Source of the DNA: an uncultured Oscillospiraceae bacterium
Lineage (GTDB): Bacteria; Bacillota_A; Clostridia; Oscillospirales; Oscillospiraceae
Assembly (NCBI GenBank): GCA_944385265.1
Contig: CALWWO010000016.1
Span: 1 to 8,132, forward strand
DNA length: 8,132 bases
Reading direction: 5' to 3'
The notes beneath the pieces are model-generated. The model was not told the origin of the DNA and searched no databases. It was given only the letters and a program-made list of their open reading frames with translations. The position numbers were made by a program, and so were the translations under genes. This document shows positions 1 to 6,724 of the stretch, in pieces (within the stretch, counting starts at the first letter, position 1; every line of letters begins with the position of its first letter).

Positions 1-284
1 TTGCTCAGCTCGTCCTCCTCTTCTGGCCACACTTTTTCGCCTTCTCCTGTTATTTCCATAACTGGCAAACCCATGCCAAATACGCCGTCATCCGCTTTGA
101 ACCTATCATTCCCGGCAAAGCCGTTCAAGATAATGCCCTTTAAATTCGGCATTGAGCGCAACTCTGCAACGCTTATATCAAACGGGTGTATTTCGCTGTA
201 AACGCCGATTTTCCTGATTTCTCTCGCTATCTGTACATTGTTTTTTCCACCAAGATCCAGTATTGCTATAACATCCTGTATCAT
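1..284 (-). CDS. GMP synthase-like glutamine amidotransferase domain, N-terminal fragment (runs off left edge), catalytic Cys apparently absent
   Basis: The minus-strand reading frame is open from an ATG at 284 to the window edge and gives 94 residues. The ATG has a GGGGAGG-type ribosome binding site at 291-297, six bases upstream. Residues 5-53 resemble the start of GuaA-type class I amidotransferases: a hydrophobic strand ending in LDLGG (9-13), then IAREIRKIGVYSEIHPFD (19-36) and KGIILNG (49-55). In GuaA the last segment continues as SGGP and then G(V/I)PVxGxCYG, where Cys is the nucleophile. Here it reads NGFAGN (54-59) and GLPVMEITGEG (72-82), so Thr79 sits at the Cys position and neither the Gly-Gly-Pro nor the Cys-Tyr-Gly signature is kept. 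The protein is therefore either a GMP synthase relative with an inactive glutaminase domain or a diverged paralogue. Whether an ATP pyrophosphatase domain follows lies outside the window. Family likeness is fairly secure; the function is not. Confidence 0.7.
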   Translation of the reverse strand, partial: MIQDVIAILDLGGKNNVQIAREIRKIGVYSEIHPFDISVAELRSMPNLKGIILNGFAGNDRFKADDGVFGMGLPVMEITGEGEKVWPEEEDELS

Positions 285-308
285 ACATATCCTCCCCAAA
301 TAATACAT

Positions 309-314
309 ATTATA
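309..314 (-). promoter_or_regulatory. Candidate -10 box for the leftward amidotransferase-like gene
   Basis: On the minus strand a perfect TATAAT lies 25 bases before the ATG at 284, in an AT-rich gap. No good -35 hexamer stands 16-18 bases upstream of it. An alternative pairing is TTGCGA with TATTAT at a 16-base spacing, just downstream. The rest of the 285-395 gap holds the leader of the divergent DUF421 gene, whose ribosome binding site AGAGGG is near 380-385. I see no other structure in the gap. Confidence 0.35.
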
Positions 315-395
315 TTTTTCTTCGCAAGTCTTAATAATTTAACTTCAAATGCAAAAAATATCTAAAAAACACAGAGTGAACAGAGGGAAACGTAT

Positions 396-1076
396 ATGAC
401 TATTTCAATCATAAGAACTATCATACTGCTTATAGTAATAATAACAAGTATGCGAATAATGGGCAAGCGCCAAATGGGCGAATTAGAGCCGAGCGAGCTT
501 GTCGTTGCAGTCCTCATCTCCAATATCGCGGCTCATCCGCTTCAGGATACGACGATCCCGCTACTATACGGCATTATCCCTGTCCTCACGCTGTTATGCT
601 GCGAATTGCTGATATCGAGCGCTATTTTGAGAAATATAAAATTCAGAAGCTTTATATGCGGTAAACCGAGCATAATTATCGAAAACGGTAAAATCAATCA
701 AAGCGAAATGAATCGCAATCGCTTTACACTTGATGAGCTGACGGTGGAGCTTAGAAAGCAGGGCGTCACCGACATTGGCATCGTAAGGCAGGCGATACTG
801 GAAACAGACGGCTCTCTCAGCATATTGCAATACGCCGGAGATTCCCCCGTTACGCCAAACCAAATGTCTCTATCCGTAGAAAATACCAGCACCCCTGTAA
901 TACTGATAAGCAACGGTCGCACGCTTAAAAACAACCTTGCTCTAATGAATCTTGATGAAAAATGGTTAAAAAAAGAGCTGAAAAAACGAAACATCGCCGC
1001 GCCGGAGGACGTCTATCTTTTCATGACCGACTTGTCCGGTAAAATATATTGCGATAAAAAAGAAGGGGCAAAATGA
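396..1076 (+). CDS. YetF-like DUF421 family membrane protein
   Basis: This is a 226-residue protein with three N-terminal hydrophobic segments (about residues 3-21, 35-48 and 54-77), followed by a soluble domain. Family hallmarks visible are MGKRQMGELEPSELV (22-36), the linker SFICGKPSIIIENGKI (85-100) and NRFTLDELTVELRKQG (108-123). The length fits the YetF/YcaP (DUF421) family. A purine-rich site AGAGGG stands eight bases before the ATG, which supports this start. The biochemical role of the family is not settled. In Bacillus, relatives occur in spore-related contexts, and 2Duf proteins, which combine YetF-like and DUF1657 regions, affect spore resistance. The stop codon overlaps the start of the DUF4363 gene in ATGA, so the two are probably translated together and may form a membrane complex (inference). 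The family call is firm. Confidence 0.92.
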   Translation: MTISIIRTIILLIVIITSMRIMGKRQMGELEPSELVVAVLISNIAAHPLQDTTIPLLYGIIPVLTLLCCELLISSAILRNIKFRSFICGKPSIIIENGKINQSEMNRNRFTLDELTVELRKQGVTDIGIVRQAILETDGSLSILQYAGDSPVTPNQMSLSVENTSTPVILISNGRTLKNNLALMNLDEKWLKKELKKRNIAAPEDVYLFMTDLSGKIYCDKKEGAK

Positions 1077-1453
1077 AAAGAGAAATCTTTGCTGCACTGC
1101 TATTGCTTGCAATGTGTACAGTCCTTATCCTGAATATAAATTATATGAACAAGTTATCCTCAGAAATAATCGCCTTGACCGAAGCTGCGGCAGAAGCCTC
1201 ATATTCCGGAAGTTGGGAAGACGCCGCAAAAAATGCGGAAGCGGCAATCGGGATATGGGAGGACAACAAACTGTACACTCACACGGTTTTGTTCCACAAT
1301 GAAGTTGATGAAGTCAGCCGTGCCATGTATGAACTGTTATCTGAGATATACTCACAAAACACCGGACGTGTCAAAGGGTCTGCAATGCTTTTGATCGCCC
1401 TGATGCAGAGCACAGCCGAAAAAGAAGCCGTGACGTTTGAAAACATATTTTAA
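1073..1453 (+). CDS. DUF4363 family protein, single N-terminal membrane anchor
   Basis: A 126-residue protein. After two basic residues there is one hydrophobic stretch at about residues 5-23, suited to a signal anchor. A helical, acidic, alanine-rich region follows (about 28-126), including the stretch SGSWEDAAKNAEAAIGIWED (46-65) that I associate with DUF4363. The start ATG lies inside the stop of the preceding DUF421 gene (ATGA, four-base overlap), and GAAGGGG just upstream serves as ribosome binding site. DUF4363 genes often follow DUF421 genes in Clostridia, which supports the assignment. No catalytic motif is visible and the function is unknown. The anchored helical domain is probably extracytoplasmic and may be a partner of the DUF421 protein (inference). 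Confidence 0.82.
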   Translation: MKREIFAALLLLAMCTVLILNINYMNKLSSEIIALTEAAAEASYSGSWEDAAKNAEAAIGIWEDNKLYTHTVLFHNEVDEVSRAMYELLSEIYSQNTGRVKGSAMLLIALMQSTAEKEAVTFENIF

Positions 1454-1521
1454 CAGCAGCTTGCACCCGCCGCAGAATATATTCGCATATATGCGCTGCA
1501 CGGACTATATTCAAATAACGC

Positions 1522-1977
1522 TTATTTTTCCTGCAAAAGTTTATTCAGCTCTGCCATAAATGTATTTATATCCTTAAACTGGCGATAAACCGAGGCAAAC
1601 CTGACATATGCCACCTCATCCAGATCTTTAAGCTCTTTCATTACAAGCTCGCCTATATAGCTTGAAGACACTTCCCTCTCGAGAGAATTTTGCACCTCCT
1701 GCTCGATATTATCAGCGACATTTTGCAGGTCGGATATCGACACAGGTCTTTTCTCGCATGCACGTATCATTCCGTTGAGAAGCTTTACCTTATCAAACGT
1801 CTGCCGTCTTCCGTCCTTTTTTATCACCACAAGAGGTATACGTTCGATTATCTCATATGTAGTAAACCTCTTTTGGCAGGAAAGGCATTCACGTCTGCGT
1901 CTTATAGTAGTTCCCTCCTCAGCAGGTCTGGAATCTATTACTTTACTCTCTTGAAATCCACAAAAAGGACATTTCAT
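1522..1977 (-). CDS. nrdR: Transcriptional repressor NrdR
   Basis: This is the zinc-ribbon plus ATP-cone repressor that senses ATP/dATP and shuts down ribonucleotide reductase genes by binding NrdR boxes. From the ATG at 1977 it is 151 residues, the usual family length. It begins MKCPFCG, and the zinc ribbon cysteines are C3, C6, C31 and C34, with the basic stretch TTIRRRREC at 23-31. The ATP-cone domain runs from about residue 49 ([13 protein letters not shown]) to about 139. An in-frame start 19 codons upstream (2034) exists but is rejected, because the family begins at MKCPFC and AAAGGAG lies six bases before the 1977 start. No nrd structural gene and no NrdR-box-like sequence is seen in this window, so its targets lie elsewhere. 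It converges on the DUF4363 gene with a 68-base gap. Confidence 0.96.
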   Translation of the reverse strand: MKCPFCGFQESKVIDSRPAEEGTTIRRRRECLSCQKRFTTYEIIERIPLVVIKKDGRRQTFDKVKLLNGMIRACEKRPVSISDLQNVADNIEQEVQNSLEREVSSSYIGELVMKELKDLDEVAYVRFASVYRQFKDINTFMAELNKLLQEK

Positions 1978-1983
1978 CGCAAA

Positions 1984-1990
1984 CTCCTTT
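1984..1990 (-). promoter_or_regulatory. Ribosome binding site fixing the nrdR start
   Basis: On the minus strand AAAGGAG is followed by six bases and then the ATG at 1977. This close match to the anti-Shine-Dalgarno sequence decides between the 151-residue form and the 19-residue-longer open frame from 2034. Confidence 0.8.
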
Positions 1991-2157
1991 CCGCCGGCGC
2001 ACGTCGCGTACAAAAGCAAAATGTCTGCAAACATTTAAAAAGCTTGCGACTATAAATAAAGTCCCGCAGACTGCACGGCTTTTTATTTATATTTTACAAA
2101 TTTTTCAGCTAAGATAGCGATGCAACATATTTTTTCGCACTATCACGCAGGCAAAAC

Positions 2158-2255
2158 CATAACAATATATGCCGCCTTTTCCGGTTGCCGTAAAGCGGCG
2201 AGGAAAAAGGCTTGAATCAAATATATAATATCTGCCTTTGTGGATATTATATCAC
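2158..2255. repeat. Palindromic intergenic element, copy 1 (two hairpins)
   Basis: The first hairpin pairs GCCTTTTCC (2174-2182) with GGAAAAAGGC (2202-2211), one base bulged. It continues inside as TTGCCG (2185-2190) with CGGCGA (2196-2201) around a five-base loop. The second pairs ATATAATATC (2223-2232) with GATATTATAT (2243-2252) and is followed by CAC and a T run (2256-2260). The start (2171-2187) matches 16 of 17 bases of 6753-6769, and the end (GGATATT-TATCAC) is shared with 6827-6840. These two sequences are therefore copies of one element, with the hairpins in the same order. The left flank also shares CCATAAC (2157-2163) with copy 2, possibly a remnant of copy 2's extra first hairpin. 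It lies between divergent genes, where a terminator for an annotated gene is not expected. Confidence 0.7.
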
Positions 2256-2344
2256 TTTTTCTTTGCTTTGTATACAAGTAAAAGAAAAATCGACGCACCG
2301 AATCTACTGGAAAATTTTTTGCATTGCTCTTCGCTTTTTTTACC

Positions 2345-2366
2345 GATATCATTGTAAATATATAAT
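2345..2366 (+). promoter_or_regulatory. Candidate promoter for the small membrane protein gene
   Basis: A perfect TATAAT at 2361-2366 stands just upstream of the gene. TTTACC, with four of six consensus bases, lies about 16 bases before it. Transcription would start near 2373, leaving a leader of only about 13 bases before the ATG at 2386, barely enough for the GGTGAT ribosome binding site at 2376-2381. The -10 match is good but the -35 is weak, and a promoter further upstream cannot be excluded. Confidence 0.4.
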
Positions 2367-2385
2367 AACCTAAACGGTGATGCAA

Positions 2386-2646
2386 ATGAATACTTTACAC
2401 CTGCTTTTTAAACGAATACTGGAAATGCATCAGGCTACATATCTTCTCCTGAAATGGTCGCTCATCTTATCATGCGCCGTAATTGCCGCTGCAGCTTTCC
2501 TTTTGCTGACCGCCGGACACTTCGGCGGCGACGTAGTATATTTTCTGCATATTTCCGACGAGCTTTCCAATATGCCGCAATCCATCCTTCTGCTTGCCGC
2601 TATAGCGTCTGTATGCATGGAGGATCTTGCTGAGAGACGAGACTGA
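2386..2646 (+). CDS. Small two-helix membrane protein of unknown function
   Basis: Starting at the ATG at 2386 gives 86 residues. In-frame GTG (2377) and ATG (2380) codons are possible starts, but GGTGAT (2376-2381), matching the distal part of the Shine-Dalgarno consensus, lies four bases before 2386. Two hydrophobic segments are visible at about residues 19-43 and 65-80, separated by a polar loop, with a basic N-terminus and an acidic/basic tail (MEDLAERRD). The layout and the closing segment (LLLAAIASVCMEDL) remind me of small uncharacterised proteins of Oscillospiraceae, but that is from memory and I cannot name a family. It has its own upstream promoter-like sequence. Its last 47 bases overlap the 3' end of the oppositely oriented rnmV. 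I think it is a real gene because of the coherent membrane topology and upstream signals; the function is unknown. Confidence 0.62.
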   Translation: MNTLHLLFKRILEMHQATYLLLKWSLILSCAVIAAAAFLLLTAGHFGGDVVYFLHISDELSNMPQSILLLAAIASVCMEDLAERRD

Positions 2647-3214
2647 AAAATTCCTCGCGCGTATATAGCACATTGAGGATATCCAAAAGAGCGTTGGCAG
2701 ACAATCTCTCCGGAAGACACAGTGATTTTATAAGCTGCGCCCTTTTCTCGCGGCTGTCCTCTCTGCCGGAAAGCCCGGCCCTGTACATGTCTGTTTTCGT
2801 TATCCCTCCGCTCTGTTTATGCGGTTTTTCATCCTCCTTCAGCCTTGCGCCGCTAAGTCTGATAGCTTCTAATATTATCTCGGTCGTCATTCCTTCTACG
2901 CCCAGCTTTCCTTCGCGGGAAAAGCCGGGCTTTCTTTTTTCCTTTCCTCGTATATCCGGTATATACGCATTTTTTATGTTGCAGTCCTTTAATATTCCTT
3001 TCAGATGATTCCTTATAAGGAACCCGCCGCTGTCGCTGTCTGTCAATATGATAACGCCTCTTTTTTCAGCCATTCGCTTTATCAGCGCCGCTTTTTCCTT
3101 GTCCGAAAATATGCCGAAGCCCTTCGTCTCGATTATTGTTGCGTTTACAGCGGCGCTTACGGCGTGCTTATCATACTTTCCCTCTACTATTATGATTTCA
3201 TCGACGGAATACAT
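2600..3214 (-). CDS. rnmV: Ribonuclease M5-like TOPRIM protein with DUF4093 C-terminus
   Basis: A 204-residue protein. RNase M5 makes the final cuts that mature 5S rRNA, using a TOPRIM catalytic fold. The TOPRIM signatures are clear: IIIVEGKYDK (7-16, Glu11) and ILTDSDSGG (56-64, with Asp59 and Asp61). The middle and C-terminal parts fit the DUF4093 domain found beside TOPRIM in clostridial RnmV, including GVEGMTTEIILEAIRL and TKTDMYRAGLSG. The start ATG is one base after the holA stop, and AAGGGG lies seven bases upstream inside the end of holA, so the genes are translationally linked. About eleven C-terminal residues (SQQDPPCIQTL) extend past the expected end and lie antisense to the small membrane protein gene. 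A related TOPRIM nuclease is the main alternative; no 5S gene is nearby to test it. Confidence 0.88.
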   Translation of the reverse strand: MYSVDEIIIVEGKYDKHAVSAAVNATIIETKGFGIFSDKEKAALIKRMAEKRGVIILTDSDSGGFLIRNHLKGILKDCNIKNAYIPDIRGKEKRKPGFSREGKLGVEGMTTEIILEAIRLSGARLKEDEKPHKQSGGITKTDMYRAGLSGREDSREKRAQLIKSLCLPERLSANALLDILNVLYTREEFFSLVSQQDPPCIQTL

Positions 3215-3215
3215 A

Positions 3216-4256
3216 TCAAAGCCCCTTTTTATCAGCGTACGCTAGGTTTACGATCAGCTCCGAAAGCGCCGCCTTGCTGTCCGGCGCGTTATTGAGCTTC
3301 AGCGCCGCTTCGGCGCATATTTCCGCATACTTGCAGCATACGTCCCTACTGACTTTCGCAGCGCTCTGCATGACGCCTCGCGCCTGAAATTCATATCTTA
3401 TGCCGCACAGCGCCATAAGCTCCGATGTTTTCTTTCCCGCTTCAAGGCATGCCTTTGCCGTTAAAAGCTGGCGATATTTAAGTGAAATGCTGTAAATTAT
3501 CTTATGCGGCGCCTCCTGCATCTCTAAAAGCGTATTCAATATATCGGCGGCGCTGTTGAATTTGCGCTGTAAAAGCGCATCCGTCAGTTTATACGCCGCG
3601 GCATCGAGCACCGGCACTGTTACAGCGTCTATGCTCTGTCTTGTTATATTATTGCCTTTTGTATATGCCGCCGTTTTCTCTATTTCCGATATAATACGGT
3701 TCATCAGCCCGCCCGTGACAAACACGAGATATTCCGCTGTCTGACTGTCTATATCTTTTCCGAGGGCTTTATATCTTCTTTTTATGCCGTTTACAAGATC
3801 GCTCTGCTCCTGTATCGGAAATTCTACCGTCTCAAACAGCTTTAGTATTTTGGAGTTATGCTTCATTCGCTTATCCACAGCATATTCAGCCGTATCAAAA
3901 GAGAGCACAAGGCACGCGTATTCAGGCATATCCTCTATCAGTTCAAGAAAAGCCGCGCGCGTATCCTCCACCGATTTGAATATGTTATAGTCGTGTATCT
4001 CTATCAGTGTCCATGCACTCATTACCGGCAGAGCGTTGACCGCCTCCTCCAGCTTTGCAATATCAAAATTCTCCGCGTTAAAGCTTTTGCGATTAAACTC
4101 GTCAAGCCCTTCGGGGATCAGAAGGCTTCTAAGCTTGTCAAGATAATGTTCCTGCAAATATTTTTCCTCTCCGTAAAAAATATACAGATTCCCAATGTTT
4201 CCGCCTACTATGTCTTTTCTAAACTTTTTGAATCCGCGATTTTTATCTTCTGCCAC
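3216..4256 (-). CDS. holA: DNA polymerase III subunit delta
   Basis: A 346-residue protein. HolA opens the beta sliding clamp as part of the clamp loader. The N-terminal AAA+-like fold begins with LYIFYGEEKYLQEHYL (24-39), the degenerate P-loop region typical of delta, which does not hydrolyse ATP. Around 155-163 the conserved VNGIKRRYKALG segment follows, and the helical C-terminal collar runs from about 210 to 340 with LLQRKFNSAADILNTLLEM and the ISLKYRQLL region. The length fits the family. The start is a GTG (4254-4256) preceded by AAGGTGG seven bases upstream. It sits 15 bases after the comEC stop, the standard comEC-holA order in Firmicutes. The rpsT gene often found next to holA is replaced here by rnmV. 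Confidence 0.94.
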   Translation of the reverse strand: MAEDKNRGFKKFRKDIVGGNIGNLYIFYGEEKYLQEHYLDKLRSLLIPEGLDEFNRKSFNAENFDIAKLEEAVNALPVMSAWTLIEIHDYNIFKSVEDTRAAFLELIEDMPEYACLVLSFDTAEYAVDKRMKHNSKILKLFETVEFPIQEQSDLVNGIKRRYKALGKDIDSQTAEYLVFVTGGLMNRIISEIEKTAAYTKGNNITRQSIDAVTVPVLDAAAYKLTDALLQRKFNSAADILNTLLEMQEAPHKIIYSISLKYRQLLTAKACLEAGKKTSELMALCGIRYEFQARGVMQSAAKVSRDVCCKYAEICAEAALKLNNAPDSKAALSELIVNLAYADKKGL

Positions 4257-4271
4257 TGTAAAACCACCTTT

Positions 4272-6566
4272 TTATTGTGATCTCAGGGAAACGTTTCCCT
4301 GTAAATCAGTTCTCAAAACCACGATGTCCCTGTCCGTAAGTCTTTTAAGTACCTCATCCGTCGGATGACCGTATGAATTATGACCGACGGAAATCACAGC
4401 TATTTCGGGAGCTACCGCATCAAGATACTCTTCACATGTCGAGTACTTTGAGCCATGGTGCCCCGCTATTATGACCTCTACATCCGGCAGAGCAGCGTAC
4501 GCTATAAAATCGCGCTCAGCCCCAGAGCTTATATCTCCCGTTATCAAAACGTCAAAGCCATTTTTAGAGGCGAGAGCCACGAGCCCGCCGTCGTTTTCGT
4601 CAGTATAACTGCCGATCGCCGACATCGCAAATAAATTTATATCAAGCCCGTTCACTGTTATCCTCATATTTTCTGATACTGTTATGAGCTCTATATCGTT
4701 AGCCTCCGCTATAGTCTCTATCTCCGTCGGCATTTCCGTATCTGATATAGCGAAATCCGGCACAGCAACTGCCGCAATCTGTACTCCGTTTGCCAGCGTT
4801 TCAAGCCCGTTTACATGATCGTCGTCAAAATGCGTCGCTATGAAAAGATCGACTCTGTTATACCCACTGCCGAGCAAATACTCTGACGCAATCTTTCCAG
4901 CATTATCATAATCGCTGCCGCAATCGATCATCACGACGCGCCCTCCTGAATTGATTATCACGCACTGTCCCTGTCCAACATCGAGCGCGGTGAGCTCTAC
5001 ATCTGTATTATTGAAACTGATCTGCGAAACAAGCGTCACTATACAAAATGATATGCCGGCTATAAGACAGCTCGTTATAACTCCTCTAAATCCGCTTTTG
5101 AATATAATAGACAGCAGCACAAGAGCATATATCAGCACGATCCATATCGTTATATACGGATTTGACACATACACCGCCGCAAATTTTACCCGCGCCATCG
5201 CCGATCCCATAGTGATTATAAGCTCCGCCGCGATCGACGGCACTATTCCTATCGCGGCGCCCAGCGGTGCAAAAAGCATGCCGACTACTCCCGCGACAAG
5301 ACCCATTGCAAAGCATACCGGGACAAGACAGAAGGTCAAAAGATTGGTAACTACCGCTATCAGCGAAACGTATCCGAAATATATTGCCGTCAGTGGGACT
5401 GTAAAAATCATCGCGCTAAGGCTTGTAGCTATACACGCGGAGATCATCGAAAGCGCTCTTTTCATAAGCTTCCTTTTATTTGAGAGCTTATCGACGGTTT
5501 TGCTCATTATCGCGTCGTTCATCTTTCCAGCCTGCAAAATTATTCCCAGCGTCGCCGCAAACGATAACTGAAGCCCTATGCTTTTCGCCGAATATGGGTT
5601 GAGCATCAGTATCAGCATAAGCGCCGCCGAAATCGACGTGACGCTGTCGCTCTCCCTATAAAACAGCGGCGCTGCAATGACAAACAGCTGCATAATGACA
5701 GCCCGCTGTACGGATGGAGTCATGCCCGTCATAAACATATAAATTATAAGCGTTGGCACCGATATTACAGCGGCAAGCTTTTTATTTTTCACACACAGCA
5801 GAGTAATAAATCCAGCCAAAAATACGATATGCATCCCTGACACGGCGACTATATGAAATATTCCCGATATTTGCAGATCGTTTACGGTCTTTTCATCCTC
5901 ATAAAGCTCTGCTCTACCGCCTATCAGCAGAGATTTCATAAACGGCACCGATGAGCTGAAAAACACTTTTTCGCACGTGTCGCTCAATTTTGCGGCTATA
6001 TACTGCGGAACATATTTTAATTTTACTCCGTCGCAGTATTCTACCTCGATTTTTCCGCTCGTGACCTGATACGCAAAAAGATATATTCCTTTCGACGGAT
6101 ATGTATCGTTTTTACTGCCATACATCTCATTTGACAGGGCAAGCCTAGCAGTGAGCTTTACATTATCTCCCGGTTTCAGTTCGTCGATCGTATCGTCATA
6201 AATATACAAAACAGCTTTTACGGCGGCGCTGCCTGTTGTTTTAAGCTTTGCCTCCACCCGCAATCCGTAATCGCGCTGTTCGGAAAAATTTATTATCTCC
6301 GCGTCTATTTCTTTTACCGTGCCTGCCATATCCTCTGCCGGCTTGAAAAATATTATGCTGTACAGGCTACAGTAGAGCAAAGCGAACACTGCCGAAAACA
6401 TCGTAAGTATAACTAGCGTACGCTTTTTCCCTTTCAGGAGCAAGCCAGCCAATCCGACGCCCGCAAAAACTGCTGCCGCTATGATATTAAGCTCAGTCGC
6501 GAGCATATATTGTGATAAAAACACCGCTCCGCAAAAGGAAAGCGCGCAAATCGCAAGCACCCTCAT
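4272..6566 (-). CDS. comEC: ComEC/Rec2 DNA internalisation channel protein
   Basis: ComEC forms the inner-membrane channel through which single-stranded DNA enters during natural transformation. From the ATG at 6566 it is 764 residues. Hydrophobic segments at the N-terminus (about 2-72) precede the DUF4131-type soluble region (about 76-185). The competence membrane domain runs from about 200 to 515, with the hallmark VSGMHI (242-247). A metallo-beta-lactamase-like domain follows: LDVGQG (528-533), IDCGSD, THFDDDH (578-584), ITGDIS (675-680), AGHHGS (701-706) and GHNSYGHP (728-735). All three regions are intact, so the channel could be functional, although no other com genes are in view. A GTG 12 bases upstream (6578) is in frame, but GGGGG five bases before 6566 favours the shorter form. 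It leads the probable comEC-holA-rnmV operon. Confidence 0.94.
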   Translation of the reverse strand: MRVLAICALSFCGAVFLSQYMLATELNIIAAAVFAGVGLAGLLLKGKKRTLVILTMFSAVFALLYCSLYSIIFFKPAEDMAGTVKEIDAEIINFSEQRDYGLRVEAKLKTTGSAAVKAVLYIYDDTIDELKPGDNVKLTARLALSNEMYGSKNDTYPSKGIYLFAYQVTSGKIEVEYCDGVKLKYVPQYIAAKLSDTCEKVFFSSSVPFMKSLLIGGRAELYEDEKTVNDLQISGIFHIVAVSGMHIVFLAGFITLLCVKNKKLAAVISVPTLIIYMFMTGMTPSVQRAVIMQLFVIAAPLFYRESDSVTSISAALMLILMLNPYSAKSIGLQLSFAATLGIILQAGKMNDAIMSKTVDKLSNKRKLMKRALSMISACIATSLSAMIFTVPLTAIYFGYVSLIAVVTNLLTFCLVPVCFAMGLVAGVVGMLFAPLGAAIGIVPSIAAELIITMGSAMARVKFAAVYVSNPYITIWIVLIYALVLLSIIFKSGFRGVITSCLIAGISFCIVTLVSQISFNNTDVELTALDVGQGQCVIINSGGRVVMIDCGSDYDNAGKIASEYLLGSGYNRVDLFIATHFDDDHVNGLETLANGVQIAAVAVPDFAISDTEMPTEIETIAEANDIELITVSENMRITVNGLDINLFAMSAIGSYTDENDGGLVALASKNGFDVLITGDISSGAERDFIAYAALPDVEVIIAGHHGSKYSTCEEYLDAVAPEIAVISVGHNSYGHPTDEVLKRLTDRDIVVLRTDLQGNVSLRSQ

Positions 6567-6571
6567 TTTAT

Positions 6572-6576
6572 CCCCC
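6572..6576 (-). promoter_or_regulatory. Ribosome binding site deciding the comEC start
   Basis: On the minus strand GTGGGGGATAAA precedes the ATG at 6566, placing GGGGG five bases upstream of it. The alternative GTG start at 6578 would absorb this site into the coding region and has only a weak purine stretch in front of it. Confidence 0.6.
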
Positions 6577-6654
6577 ACGCCTACACATGTTTGTCCTTTT
6601 ATTTATTTTACATTGCCCGCCAAACTCAGCCTATGTTAATTTAAGTAAAAAGCT

Positions 6655-6708
6655 TCCTGCTCTTATATTGCAATATTTTTGTTCAATAACGCGAAAGACT
6701 CCTGCTCT
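6655..6708 (-). repeat. Two AGAGCAGGA repeats, 45-base spacing, in the comEC leader
   Basis: On the minus strand AGAGCAGGA occurs at 6708-6700 and again at 6663-6655. Both copies are followed two bases later by CTTT, and beyond that by partially matching TTA and AAC triplets, which suggests a diverged tandem repeat with a 45-base period. The period is a multiple of three and the frame reads through both copies, but it has no start codon and stops soon after the second. I therefore read it as leader sequence, not as a gene. Function unknown. Confidence 0.4.
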
Positions 6709-6715
6709 GATTTTT

Positions 6716-6724
6716 ATTATACCA
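6716..6724 (-). promoter_or_regulatory. Extended -10 promoter candidate for comEC-holA-rnmV
   Basis: The minus strand reads TGGTATAAT, a perfect extended -10 (TGnTATAAT). No good -35 lies 17 bases upstream, which is tolerated for extended -10 promoters. Transcription would start near 6709, about 140 bases before the comEC ATG and directly at the first AGAGCAGGA repeat. The box is the 3' arm (minus strand) of a perfect 13-base-pair palindrome, so the plus strand carries a near copy (TGGTATAAA, 6742-6750) facing the other way. Confidence 0.5.

Larger units (their letters stand above)
1978..2385. other. 408-base divergent intergenic region between nrdR and the small membrane protein gene
   Basis: This stretch holds the nrdR leader on the left, a structured palindromic element at about 2155-2255, and the promoter region of the rightward small gene at about 2345-2381. 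On the minus strand an AT-rich block at 2086-2100 (TATAAA and TAAAAT) could contain the nrdR -10 box, but I find no matching -35. An 80-codon minus-strand open frame crosses most of the region (2143-2385). It contains the hairpin element and its product has no recognisable features, so I do not treat it as a gene. Confidence 0.6.

Noticed and set aside
1978..2034. 19-residue N-terminal extension of NrdR
   Set aside because: The family starts at MKCPFC, and the AAAGGAG site lies inside the extension, correctly placed for the ATG at 1977.
2061..2090. Possible terminator around AGTCCCGCAGACTGC followed by T-rich sequence on the plus strand
   Set aside because: The inverted repeat is only four bases with a one-base loop, too tight to form a hairpin, and no plus-strand gene ends upstream.
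2143..2385. 80-codon minus-strand open frame across the divergent gap
   Set aside because: It contains the palindromic element, covers the promoter and start of the rightward gene, has no convincing ribosome binding site, and its product shows no recognisable domain.
4951..5571. 206-codon plus-strand open frame inside comEC
   Set aside because: It is the antisense shadow of the ComEC membrane domain, with composition reflecting the reverse of hydrophobic codons and no upstream start signals.
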